DNA from: JAWXBG01 sp044375415
GTDB lineage: Bacteria; Bacteroidota; Bacteroidia; Flavobacteriales_D; Sanyastnellaceae
NCBI GenBank assembly: GCA_044375415.1
Contig: JBILMS010000064.1
Coordinates: 1 to 16,427, forward strand
Direction of reading: 5' to 3'
DNA: 16,427 nucleotides
Shown here: one piece after another, positions 8,541 to 15,205 of the stretch
Position numbering within the stretch: position 1 is the first letter of the stretch
How the letters are laid out: each line of letters begins with the position of its first letter
Translations under genes and position numbers: made by a program
Notes under the pieces: generated by a model
Database searches by the model: none
Seen by the model: the letters and a program-made list of their open reading frames with translations, nothing else
What the model was told of the DNA's origin: nothing

Positions 8541-9044
8541 GTGCTGAGCAAAAACATAAAACACTTTATTCCTTCCGAATCAGAGTTCCGCGACTTGTAT
8601 TTATCCATGTATCCCGAGATTTTCGCTTTGCTTCGTAATGCGGGAACTACAGATAAACAGATTTCAGAAATTATAGTCGAAGCCATGATGCGAGTAATTA
8701 AGGGTATAAATCTAAAATTTGAAGGAAATCCGATAGATATTAAAAAACATTTTCGGGAACAAGTTTCTCAGATTCGAAAAGAAGAATCGGAAGCAATATC
8801 TTCGGACAAAACATTCAAAGACGATGTATTAATTGCGGAATTTGTTGCGAGTATTTCGCCATCAGAGTCCGAAATTTTAACGCATGCATATTACCATCAT
8901 CTTTCAGACCGGGAGACGATGAAGAGGATGAACGGGACCGAAATTCAAACGATTCGGGATGGCAAATTAAATGCGATAAACAAACTGCTCGGACTTCTAA
9001 ACGCCTCACCTCAGCTTCAGTCCAAACTCAAACAATCTGTATAA
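8541..9044 (+). CDS. Small sigma-70-like (ECF-type) factor
   Basis: A 167-residue protein. The N-terminal part (FRDLYLSMYPEIFALLRNAG, then QISEIIVEAMMRVIKG) fits sigma region 2 in spacing, with weak conservation. The C-terminal part (SPSESEILTHAYYHHLSDRE, then a helix ending INKLLGLL) fits the region 4 helix-turn-helix. The start is a GTG at 8541; an in-frame stop at 8529 prevents extension, and the next ATG would cut into region 2. The following gene begins 3 bp after the stop and looks like its membrane-bound partner, which supports a sigma/anti-sigma pairing. The sequence is divergent, so it could be a degenerate sigma-like regulator with other activity. Confidence 0.6.
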   Translation: MLSKNIKHFIPSESEFRDLYLSMYPEIFALLRNAGTTDKQISEIIVEAMMRVIKGINLKFEGNPIDIKKHFREQVSQIRKEESEAISSDKTFKDDVLIAEFVASISPSESEILTHAYYHHLSDRETMKRMNGTEIQTIRDGKLNAINKLLGLLNASPQLQSKLKQSV

Positions 9045-9047
9045 ACC

Positions 9048-9770
9048 ATGGACCAAAACAGATTGATTTTATTTGAGCGCTTTCATTCAATGGATCTACC
9101 TGCGCATGAATTACATACTTTTAACCACTTGCTCGAATCTGATGCAACTTATAAAAGGGAATATGAGCACTTTGAACTCGTCGTTAAATGCATACATAGA
9201 TATGGCGAACTAGGCACTAGAAACGAGATCCTCAAATGGCACAATGACGCAATGAAACTATCCGGTCGAAAATCTCATGTAAAGAAAATCATCCTCTATA
9301 CCCTCCTGCTTATAGGGGTCTTTGCGCTTTCCTTCTTTCTGTTTTACCAGTCAGACCTTCTTAAAGATAAAAGAAACTTTAAAGAGTTATTTGGTTTGTA
9401 TCCCATTGAATTACCGCAGAACAACCCAGATTATAGGGCAATCCAACAAGCATTCGACGGAGGGAATATCGAGGCCACCATTGTAGCACTCAATAATACA
9501 CCACTTCAAACTCTCACTCCTCATAAGCGTTCATTTTATAGAGCAGTGTGTTTCTTAGCTCTCGAAGAACCTCGAACCCTTGATGCAATTAACGATTTAC
9601 ATGAAGTCTTAGCTGTTTCCGGACCCCACGTCGATGATGCCCATTGGTATTTGGCTTTGGCTTATTTATACGAAAACAAAAAAAAAGCAGCTAGTAGCCA
9701 TTTGGAGGCCATTTCAGCCGATTATCATCCGACGGCGGTTCAGCGATTTTATCAAATCTTGGATAAATAG
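9048..9770 (+). CDS. Single-pass membrane protein, probable anti-sigma with TPR-like periplasmic part
   Basis: A 240-residue protein. Residues 1-80 are cytoplasmic by the positive-inside rule (KKSHV-type basic residues before the helix). They resemble the cytoplasmic helices of Bacteroidota anti-sigma factors (LILFERFHSMDLPAHELHTF, then LLESDATYKREYEHFELV: the pattern of an L-x-x-E helix, then L-x-x-D and a glutamate-rich helix). No zinc-binding HCC motif is present. One membrane helix lies at about 81-100. Residues about 125-240 form short helical repeats consistent with degenerate TPRs (AFDGGNIEATIVALNNTPL, RAVCFLALEEPRTLDAINDL, HWYLALAYLYENKKKAASSH). It begins 3 bp after the sigma-like gene. 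Holding that factor at the membrane until a periplasmic cue appears is a reasonable inference, not shown. Confidence 0.6.
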   Translation: MDQNRLILFERFHSMDLPAHELHTFNHLLESDATYKREYEHFELVVKCIHRYGELGTRNEILKWHNDAMKLSGRKSHVKKIILYTLLLIGVFALSFFLFYQSDLLKDKRNFKELFGLYPIELPQNNPDYRAIQQAFDGGNIEATIVALNNTPLQTLTPHKRSFYRAVCFLALEEPRTLDAINDLHEVLAVSGPHVDDAHWYLALAYLYENKKKAASSHLEAISADYHPTAVQRFYQILDK

Positions 9771-9825
9771 CTTTCCACTCTTCTTCCACGTTTTCCCAGA
9801 TCGGACAAAGATTTACAGAAATTTA

Positions 9826-9839
9826 TTATGCATGCATAA
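9826..9839. promoter_or_regulatory. 14-bp perfect palindrome, candidate MarR operator
   Basis: TTATGCATGCATAA is a perfect inverted repeat centred 41 bp upstream of the marR start. MarR-family dimers usually bind palindromes of this size near their own promoter and repress it. A near-consensus -7 box (TATACTTG, 9850-9857, one mismatch to TAnnTTTG) lies 10 bp downstream, so a bound dimer would cover the -33 region. The palindrome is seen directly; its use as an operator is inferred. Confidence 0.45.
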
Positions 9840-9873
9840 CATTTTGACTTATACTTGCGTTTCAAACACGACT

Positions 9874-10326
9874 ATGAAACCGGAAGAGACGATAGACTTT
9901 CACATACGCTGGGCTTGGGCAAAAATCTCTCGTATGTATAATATGGAGGCCTCAAAAAATGGAGGTTCGATGAGTATTGGGTACGTACTGCTTAATGTAG
10001 ACAAAGAAGGCACTCCCAGCACGCATCTCGGACCACGCATGGGCATGGAGCCTACGAGTTTGACTCGGATATTAAATGCAATGGAAGAACAAGAACTTAT
10101 TGTTCGTCGTCCGGATAGCAAAGACAAACGAATGTCGAGGGTCTTCCTTACAAAAAAAGGAATTCAATCGAGGGAACTTTCCAAAAATGTAGTGCTCCGA
10201 TTTAATCAAAAAATTAAGGACCGTATTTCACCCAAAAAACTTGAGACCTTTTTAGAGGTAATGCAGTCGATAAACCAATTGGTAGAAACCGAAGAAATAT
10301 TTGAAACCAAACATCTTGCTTCATGA
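9874..10326 (+). CDS. MarR-family transcriptional regulator
   Basis: A 150-residue winged-helix regulator. The ATG at 9874 starts a compact MarR protein; the open frame extends further up only through sequence overlapping the previous gene in another frame. The N-terminal dimerisation helices contain FHIRWAWAKISRMYN. The DNA-binding core at about 45-100 contains THLGPRMGMEPTSLTRILNA, then MEEQELIVRRPDSKDKRMSR as the wing and VFLTKKG. The C-terminal helices close the dimer interface. Its stop overlaps the start of the fused dehydrogenase/hydratase by 4 bp (ATGA), so it is translationally coupled to beta-oxidation. An acyl-CoA or fatty-acid ligand is likely by context, though the sequence does not prove it. 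Confidence 0.9.
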   Translation: MKPEETIDFHIRWAWAKISRMYNMEASKNGGSMSIGYVLLNVDKEGTPSTHLGPRMGMEPTSLTRILNAMEEQELIVRRPDSKDKRMSRVFLTKKGIQSRELSKNVVLRFNQKIKDRISPKKLETFLEVMQSINQLVETEEIFETKHLAS

Positions 10327-12728
10327 AAAGATCCATTAAAAAAGTAGCCATTTTGGGCAGTGGTGTCATGGGCTCCCGCATAGCCTGTCACTTCGCCAAT
10401 ATTGGAGTTCAGGTGCTACTACTCGACATAGTTCCACGCGAATTAACTGCGGCAAAAACGGCCACGGAAAAAACTATGGAACACCCGGCAGTTCGCAATA
10501 GAATCGTGAATGATTCATTGCAGGCTGCTCTTAAATCGAACCCCTCTCCTATTTATTCAAAGAAATTTGCGAATCGAATTACCACCGGAAATTTTGATGA
10601 TGATTTAAGTAAAATTTCATCGTGCGATTGGATTGTAGAAGTTGTTGTAGAACGATTGGACATTAAGCGATCACTTTTTGAAAAAGTAGATGCCTTAAGA
10701 AAACCGGGCACATTGATAACCACCAATACATCCGGTATCCCAATACATCTGTTGGTTGAAGGTCGTACTGATGATTTCAAAGCTCATTTTTGTGGAACAC
10801 ACTTCTTTAATCCACCAAGGTATTTAAAGCTTTTGGAGATTATCCCATCTGCATCTACCAAATCGGAGGTTATTAATTTTCTCAGCGATTATGGTGTTCG
10901 ATACTTAGGAAAAAATACAGTGTTGTGCAAGGACACTCCGGCCTTTATTGCCAATAGAATCGGGGTGTACAGTATACAAGCTCTTTTCCACTTGGTAAAA
11001 GAAATGGGATTGACCGTGGAAGAAGTTGACAAATTAACCGGACCCGTTTTAGGTCGACCAAAAAGTGCAACCTTCCGAACCTGCGATGTTGTTGGATTGG
11101 ACACATTGATTCATGTTGCCAATGGTGTTCGTGAAAACTGTCCGAACGATGAAGCAAGATCGGCCTTTGAAATTCCTGATTACGTTCAAAAAATGTCTGA
11201 ATTAAAAAGGCTGGGAGATAAGACCGGAGAAGGATTTTACAAAAAGGTAAAAGGCGCTGATGGCAAATCGGAAATTCTATCGATGAATCTTTTAACGATG
11301 GAATATGCTCCGCAGCAGAAGGCAAAGTTTGCCACATTGGAATCTACAAAAACAATTGACTCGTTGACACAACGTATGCCTGTGTTGTACAATGGCAAAG
11401 ACAAGGCCGGAGAGTTTTATAGAAAATCGTTTGCCGGATTATTTGCTTATGTAAGCAATCGCATTCCTGAAATAAGCGACAACCTCTTCAGCATAGACGA
11501 CGCGATGCGAGCAGGTTTCGGATGGCAACTCGGACCCTTTGAAAGTTGGGATGTTATAGGCGTTGAAACAGGAATTCAAGAGGCTGAAAAAAATGGACAT
11601 AGCATTGCTCCATGGGTTAAAACGATGGTTTCTTCGGGAATCAAATCGTTTTACAAACTAGAAAACGGCCGTCGTTTTTATTACGATTCAACGAGCGCCT
11701 CGTACCAACCTGTGCCCGCTCCGGAGGGACAGATCGTACTCTCTCATCTTCCGGAAAGTGATATCGTATGGAAAAACAGCGGATGTGTTATTCGTCATTT
11801 GGGTGATGGAATATTGTGCTGCAGTTGGAACACGAAGATGAACACGATAGGTGGAGAAGTGATCGAGGGATTAAACAAAGCAGTTGATTTAGCTGAAAAA
11901 GAATATCGCGGATTGGTGCTCTACAACGACGGAGAAAATTTCTCGGCAGGTGCTAACGTTGGAATGATCTTCATGTTGGCCGTTGAGCAAGAGTATGAAG
12001 AACTGGACATGGCTATTCGCACTTTTCAACGAACCGTAATGCGCATGCGTCACTCTTCCATTCCTGTAGTTGGAGCTCCGCATAATCTCGCTCTTGGCGG
12101 TGGCTGCGAGTTAAATTTACACGTAGACAAAGTAGTAGCCCATGCCGAAACCTATATGGGACTTGTGGAAATGGGCGTCGGAGTAATCCCGGCAGGTGCG
12201 GGTTCTAAGGAATTTGCCTTGCGTTTATCCGATGAGATGAAAGACGGCGACATAAAACTAAACGCCTTCCGCAATCGCTTCCTTACTATTGGTCAAGCGA
12301 AAGTGAGTACCTCCGCACATGAGGCTTTTGAACTTGGTTATTTGCGAAAGGGAGTGGACGAGGTAATTGTAAGTAGAGAACTCCAACTCGCTCGTGCCAA
12401 GGAGGCTTGTCTCGAATTGGCCGACAATGGTTACACGCAACCTGAATTGCGCAAAGACATTACGGTATTAGGTCAAGAAGCATTAGGCATTGTGTACGTA
12501 GGAGCCAACAGTATGAAAAGCGGAAATTACATCAGCGAACATGATCAGTTGATCTCGGAAAAATTGGGATTTGTTATTGCAGGAGGAGATTTGTCGGGTG
12601 CAACTCAAGTGAGTGAGACATACTTGCTTGATCTGGAAAGAAGGGCGTTTTTAGAGCTTTGTCAGCAAAAGAAATCGCTCGAACGCATGCAGTCGTTGGT
12701 GACAAGTGGGAAGATACTGCGGAATTGA
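10323..12728 (+). CDS. Fused 3-hydroxyacyl-CoA dehydrogenase / enoyl-CoA hydratase
   Basis: A bifunctional beta-oxidation enzyme of 801 residues that hydrates trans-2-enoyl-CoA and oxidises the 3-hydroxyacyl-CoA with NAD+. The dehydrogenase is N-terminal, opposite to the order in E. coli FadB. The NAD-binding fold has AILGSGVMGSRIACHFANIG with the glycine motif at 12-17. THFFNPPRYLKLLEII carries catalytic His160 and Glu172. The first C-terminal domain spans about 205-310 (DTPAFIANRIG, GRPKSATFRTCDVVGLD, GDKTGEGFYKK) and a second half-domain about 370-450. The crotonase part occupies about 480-700 (GENFSAGAN at 537-545, LALGGGCELNLHVDKVV near 589-605, GVGVIPAGAGSKE at 618-630). The usual glycine-rich GVIPGGGG segment reads PAGAG here, a minor change. 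Length and order match the Bacteroidota dehydrogenase/hydratase family that partners a thiolase. Confidence 0.93.
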   Translation: MKRSIKKVAILGSGVMGSRIACHFANIGVQVLLLDIVPRELTAAKTATEKTMEHPAVRNRIVNDSLQAALKSNPSPIYSKKFANRITTGNFDDDLSKISSCDWIVEVVVERLDIKRSLFEKVDALRKPGTLITTNTSGIPIHLLVEGRTDDFKAHFCGTHFFNPPRYLKLLEIIPSASTKSEVINFLSDYGVRYLGKNTVLCKDTPAFIANRIGVYSIQALFHLVKEMGLTVEEVDKLTGPVLGRPKSATFRTCDVVGLDTLIHVANGVRENCPNDEARSAFEIPDYVQKMSELKRLGDKTGEGFYKKVKGADGKSEILSMNLLTMEYAPQQKAKFATLESTKTIDSLTQRMPVLYNGKDKAGEFYRKSFAGLFAYVSNRIPEISDNLFSIDDAMRAGFGWQLGPFESWDVIGVETGIQEAEKNGHSIAPWVKTMVSSGIKSFYKLENGRRFYYDSTSASYQPVPAPEGQIVLSHLPESDIVWKNSGCVIRHLGDGILCCSWNTKMNTIGGEVIEGLNKAVDLAEKEYRGLVLYNDGENFSAGANVGMIFMLAVEQEYEELDMAIRTFQRTVMRMRHSSIPVVGAPHNLALGGGCELNLHVDKVVAHAETYMGLVEMGVGVIPAGAGSKEFALRLSDEMKDGDIKLNAFRNRFLTIGQAKVSTSAHEAFELGYLRKGVDEVIVSRELQLARAKEACLELADNGYTQPELRKDITVLGQEALGIVYVGANSMKSGNYISEHDQLISEKLGFVIAGGDLSGATQVSETYLLDLERRAFLELCQQKKSLERMQSLVTSGKILRN

Positions 12729-12737
12729 TCTTTCTTT

Positions 12738-12930
12738 TTGTATAATGTATTAAGTATTATGTATTAAGATTGATTGCGTTAAAGGAGATGTGCTGGGAAT
12801 TTGTATTATGTATTAAGTACTAAGTATTATGATAGATTTCGTTAAGTATGATAGATTTCGTTAAGAGAGATGTGCGGGGAATTTGTATTATGTATTAAGT
12901 ACTAAGTATTATGATAGATTTCGTTGAGTG
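12738..12930 (+). repeat. Left heptad arrays and composite repeats A-C
   Basis: The 304-bp gap 12729-13032 has no gene. It begins 9 bp after the dehydrogenase stop with three copies of a composite repeat starting near 12738, 12798 and 12880. Each has an AT-rich arm built of the 7-bp word GTATTAW, followed by a tail close to ATAGATTGCGTTAAAGGAG and then ATGTGCGGGGAA. Positions 12798-12843 and 12880-12925 are identical over 46 bp at an 82-bp offset. Inside copy B a 19-bp stretch is tandemly duplicated (12828-12846 and 12847-12865). The tail of copy C is degenerate. The remainder of the gap holds a purine tract and the leader of the S23 gene. Confidence 0.85.
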
Positions 12931-12960
12931 AGAGGTTCGATGTTATAATGAACCAACGTT

Positions 12961-12999
12961 AGAAAAAAGAGAAAGAAGAAAAAGAAGAAAAAAAGGAAA
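12961..12999 (+). other. Uninterrupted purine tract upstream of the S23 gene
   Basis: Thirty-nine consecutive A/G bases, mostly A with short GAA groups, end 33 bp before the S23 start. The pyrimidine strand is T/C only. Such tracts are prone to slippage and can change promoter spacing or RNA structure. No function is shown here. Confidence 0.5.
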
Positions 13000-13032
13000 T
13001 AAGGAATATTTACTGACCATAAAGGATAGAAA

Positions 13033-13395
13033 ATGCACAGGTTTAAAGATTTGAAAGTTTGGAAAATGTCGATGGAACTGACCACACAGGTATATGACGT
13101 TACCAAAACCTTTCCTAAATCTGAACAATTTGGTTTAACAAATCAAATTAGACGCAGTGCTGTGTCCATTCCTTCGAATATTGCAGAAGGAGCAGGGAGA
13201 AATAGCCCTAAAGATTTTGTGAACTTTTTGAGTATTGCCAATGGCTCTTGCTGCGAACTTGAAACTCAACTTACCATAGCCACTCATCTCGATTACCTCG
13301 AAATGGCACGATTTGAAAAGCTATCGAAAGAAATAGATCACATTTATAATATGAACTTCAAGTTGCAAGAGACTTTGAGGAAGAAGAGTTCATAG
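13033..13395 (+). CDS. S23/four-helix-bundle protein (23S rRNA intervening-sequence type)
   Basis: A 120-residue protein of the four-helix-bundle family first known from ORFs in 23S rRNA intervening sequences and related to the Avd accessory protein of diversity-generating retroelements. Diagnostic segments are FKDLKVWKMSMELTTQVYDV at the start, FPKSEQFGLTNQIRRSAVSI and PSNIAEGAGRNSPKDFVNFL in the middle, and GSCCELETQLTIATHLDYL, then C-terminal helices ending in RKKSS. The family forms basic pentameric bundles thought to bind nucleic acid; the cellular role is unknown. A good ribosome-binding site (AAAGGA, 13021-13026) precedes the ATG. The heptad array restarts 2 bp after its stop codon. 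No rRNA gene is in the window, so this is not an rRNA intervening sequence here. Confidence 0.93.
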   Translation: MHRFKDLKVWKMSMELTTQVYDVTKTFPKSEQFGLTNQIRRSAVSIPSNIAEGAGRNSPKDFVNFLSIANGSCCELETQLTIATHLDYLEMARFEKLSKEIDHIYNMNFKLQETLRKKSS

Positions 13396-13397
13396 TT

Positions 13398-13505
13398 GTA
13401 TTATGTATTATGTATTATGTATTATGATAGATTGCGGTAAAGGAGAAGTGCGGGGCAGGAAAGTTGTATTATGTATTAAGTATTATGTATTATGATAGAT
13501 TTTAG
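13398..13505 (+). repeat. Heptad arrays D and E after the S23 gene
   Basis: Directly after the S23 stop, the 7-bp word GTATTAT occurs four times in a row (13398-13425). It is followed by the composite tail ATAGATTGCGGTAAAGGAG and AAGTGCGGGG. A second array at 13466-13494 mixes GTATTAT and GTATTAA and leads into ATAGATTT with no further tail. Both have the same orientation as the left arrays. This is the first part of the 447-bp gene-free gap 13396-13842; about 13506-13599 holds nothing I recognise. Confidence 0.85.
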
Positions 13506-13599
13506 AAATTGAGACGTACATGGCAACAATTTCGAAAAAGTAGACCCATTTTGGAAAACAGATACACAAACAAAAAAACGTAATGAATACAAAGAGAAC

Positions 13600-13808
13600 A
13601 CTCATCGATATTAAAACAAATCAACTTGTTACCCTCTTAATACATAATACTTAATACAACAAATGGTCACAAGCATAGTACTCGTCGATAATACCACAAA
13701 TAGTCTTGATAGGCTCTTAATACTTAATACATAATACTTAATACAATAAAAAGAGCCCTCAATTAAACGAGACCAATCATAATACTTAATACATAATACT
13801 TAATACAA
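13600..13808 (-). repeat. Inverted heptad arrays F, G and H
   Basis: Three arrays of the complementary words (TAATACT/TAATACA) contain the same 22-bp core at 13636-13657, 13723-13744 and 13785-13806, opposite to the left arrays. The flanks of F and G are themselves related: 13600-13643 and 13680-13723 match at about 34 of 44 positions at an 80-bp offset (ACTC-TCGATA, ACAAAT, CTTG-TA, CTCTTAATAC). This shows an older tandem duplication of an 80-bp unit. The GTGCGGGG tail of the left copies is absent. The thiolase start follows 34 bp later. Confidence 0.8.
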
Positions 13809-13842
13809 CAAAACGTATACATCACAAAACCCAGAACAACCA

Positions 13843-15021
13843 ATGAATGCATATATCATTTCCGGATACAGAACCGCGGTGGGTAAAGCTCCAAGAGGGC
13901 TCTTCAAAAACTATCGTCCCGATGATTTGGGAGCTCGTGTGATTGAGCACATCATGGCGGGATTGCCGCAACTCGACAAAGAGCTTATCGATGACGTAAT
14001 CGTCGGTAATGCCACACCGGAGGCTGAACAAGGATTGAACATTGGGAGAATGATATCTCTGATGGGACTAAAGACCGAAAAAGTTCCCGGTATGACGGTC
14101 AACCGATATTGCTCGAGTGGATTAGAGACCATTGCCATTGCATCGGCTAAAATCCACGCGGGTATGGCAGATTGCATTATTGCAGGCGGCGTTGAATCGA
14201 TGTCGCCCATACCTTTTGGTGGATGGCGAATCGTGCCTAATGCTTCAATTGCCAAATCAAATCCCGATTGGTATTGGGGTATGGGATTGACAGCTGAGGC
14301 CGTGGCCCGAGAATTCAAAGTATCGAGAGAAGATCAGGACGAATTTTCTTATCACTCACATCGCAAGGCAACGGCAGCGATAGAATCAGGATTTTTCAAA
14401 GACGGTATCGTTCCCATTGAAGTCGAAGAAATATTTTTGGATTCTTCGGAAAAACGTCAAAGTAAAAAATTCACGGTAGATACCGATGAAGGTCCGCGTA
14501 AAGACACTTCACCGGAAGCGCTTGCGAAATTAAAACCCGTGTTCGATGCAAGGGGAAGTGTCACCGCAGGTAATTCATCACAGACGTCTGATGGAGCTGC
14601 ATTTGTAATGGTTGTGTCCGAAAAAATGTTGAAGCATTTAAATGTTGAACCTATTGCTCAATTGAAGTCATATCATGTGGCTGCCCTTGCACCACGCATC
14701 ATGGGCGTAGGTCCTATTTATGCCATTCCCGGAGCCTTGGAACGTGCCGGTATGACACAAAACGACATTGATCTCTTCGAATTAAATGAAGCATTTGCAT
14801 CACAGAGTTTGGCGGTCATTCGCGAGTTGGGATTAAATCCGGATATAGTAAATGTAAACGGAGGAGCCATTGCACTAGGTCATCCATTGGGATGTACCGG
14901 AGCCAAATTGTCGGTGCAACTCTTTAATGAACTTCGCAGGAGAAAGAAAAAATATGGAGTTGTAACCATGTGCGTAGGTACAGGTCAAGGCGCTGCCGGA
15001 GTATTTGAATTATTGAAATAA
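13843..15021 (+). CDS. Acetyl-CoA acyltransferase (thiolase)
   Basis: A 392-residue thiolase that cleaves 3-ketoacyl-CoA to acetyl-CoA and a shortened acyl-CoA, the last step of each beta-oxidation cycle. The nucleophile Cys90 lies in VNRYCSSGLETIAIA. His347 lies in GGAIALGHPLGCTGAK and the second catalytic Cys377 in MCVGTGQGAAGVFEL, so the set is complete. The N-terminal pattern AYIISGYRTAVGKAPRGLFK and the AGGVESMSPIPFGGW loop fit the FadA-like degradative branch. The start is the first ATG after the repeat-rich gap. I see no clear promoter of its own within that gap, so it may depend on read-through from the marR promoter. The next gene begins 1 bp after its stop. Confidence 0.93.
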   Translation: MNAYIISGYRTAVGKAPRGLFKNYRPDDLGARVIEHIMAGLPQLDKELIDDVIVGNATPEAEQGLNIGRMISLMGLKTEKVPGMTVNRYCSSGLETIAIASAKIHAGMADCIIAGGVESMSPIPFGGWRIVPNASIAKSNPDWYWGMGLTAEAVAREFKVSREDQDEFSYHSHRKATAAIESGFFKDGIVPIEVEEIFLDSSEKRQSKKFTVDTDEGPRKDTSPEALAKLKPVFDARGSVTAGNSSQTSDGAAFVMVVSEKMLKHLNVEPIAQLKSYHVAALAPRIMGVGPIYAIPGALERAGMTQNDIDLFELNEAFASQSLAVIRELGLNPDIVNVNGGAIALGHPLGCTGAKLSVQLFNELRRRKKKYGVVTMCVGTGQGAAGVFELLK

Positions 15022-15022
15022 G

Positions 15023-15205
15023 ATGAAAAAACAACTTCAATTCGGACCGGAGACGGACCAGGAAAAACTTGAGAGAATGTTAGCCATGACCGATGAAGAG
15101 CGTCTTCAATTCATGGCCGACATGATTGCTATGAATGAAGAAGCTGTTATTGAAGACATAAAACGAAGAATGGAAGAACCCGGATATAATTTGAAACGTA
15201 AATGA
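15023..15205 (+). CDS. 60-aa charged protein, possible antitoxin-like partner
   Basis: A short, strongly charged, mostly helical protein (QEKLERMLAMTDEERLQFMA, then MNEEAVIEDIKRRMEEPGYN). No named domain is recognised. It starts 1 bp after the thiolase stop and overlaps the nucleotidyltransferase by 4 bp (ATGA), so the two are translationally coupled. Small helical proteins preceding minimal nucleotidyltransferases often form toxin-antitoxin-like or HEPN/MNT-like pairs; that role is inferred from gene order only. HEPN motifs (RxxxxH) are not present. Confidence 0.65.
   Translation: MKKQLQFGPETDQEKLERMLAMTDEERLQFMADMIAMNEEAVIEDIKRRMEEPGYNLKRK

Larger units (their letters stand above)
12738..13808. 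mobile_element. Candidate S23 cassette bounded by inverted heptad arrays
   Basis: The S23-family gene lies between heptad arrays that read GTATTAW on the left and just after the gene, and the reverse complement (TAATAC words) further right. The 22-bp arm at 12747-12768 is the exact reverse complement of 13636-13657, 13723-13744 and 13785-13806. The block separates two beta-oxidation genes usually found together. No transposase, integrase or reverse transcriptase is present, so independent movement is unproven and the ends are only estimated from the repeats. Confidence 0.35.

Noticed and set aside
9634..9873. 80-residue N-terminal extension of the MarR protein
   Set aside because: It overlaps the preceding membrane-protein gene in another frame and has no MarR similarity; the ATG at 9874 gives a normal-length MarR.
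12924..12949. E. coli-type promoter (TTGAGT and TATAAT) before the S23 gene
   Set aside because: Spacing is only 14 bp and Bacteroidota housekeeping promoters use TAnnTTTG, so it is probably chance in AT-rich sequence.
13033..13395. Diversity-generating retroelement accessory gene (avd)
   Set aside because: The family is related, but no reverse transcriptase or template/variable repeat pair is seen in the window.
13033..13395. 23S rRNA intervening sequence
   Set aside because: Neighbouring genes are protein-coding beta-oxidation genes; no rRNA sequence is present.
12738..13808. CRISPR array
   Set aside because: Repeats are 7-bp words with variable copy number, spacers are related to each other, and no cas genes are present.
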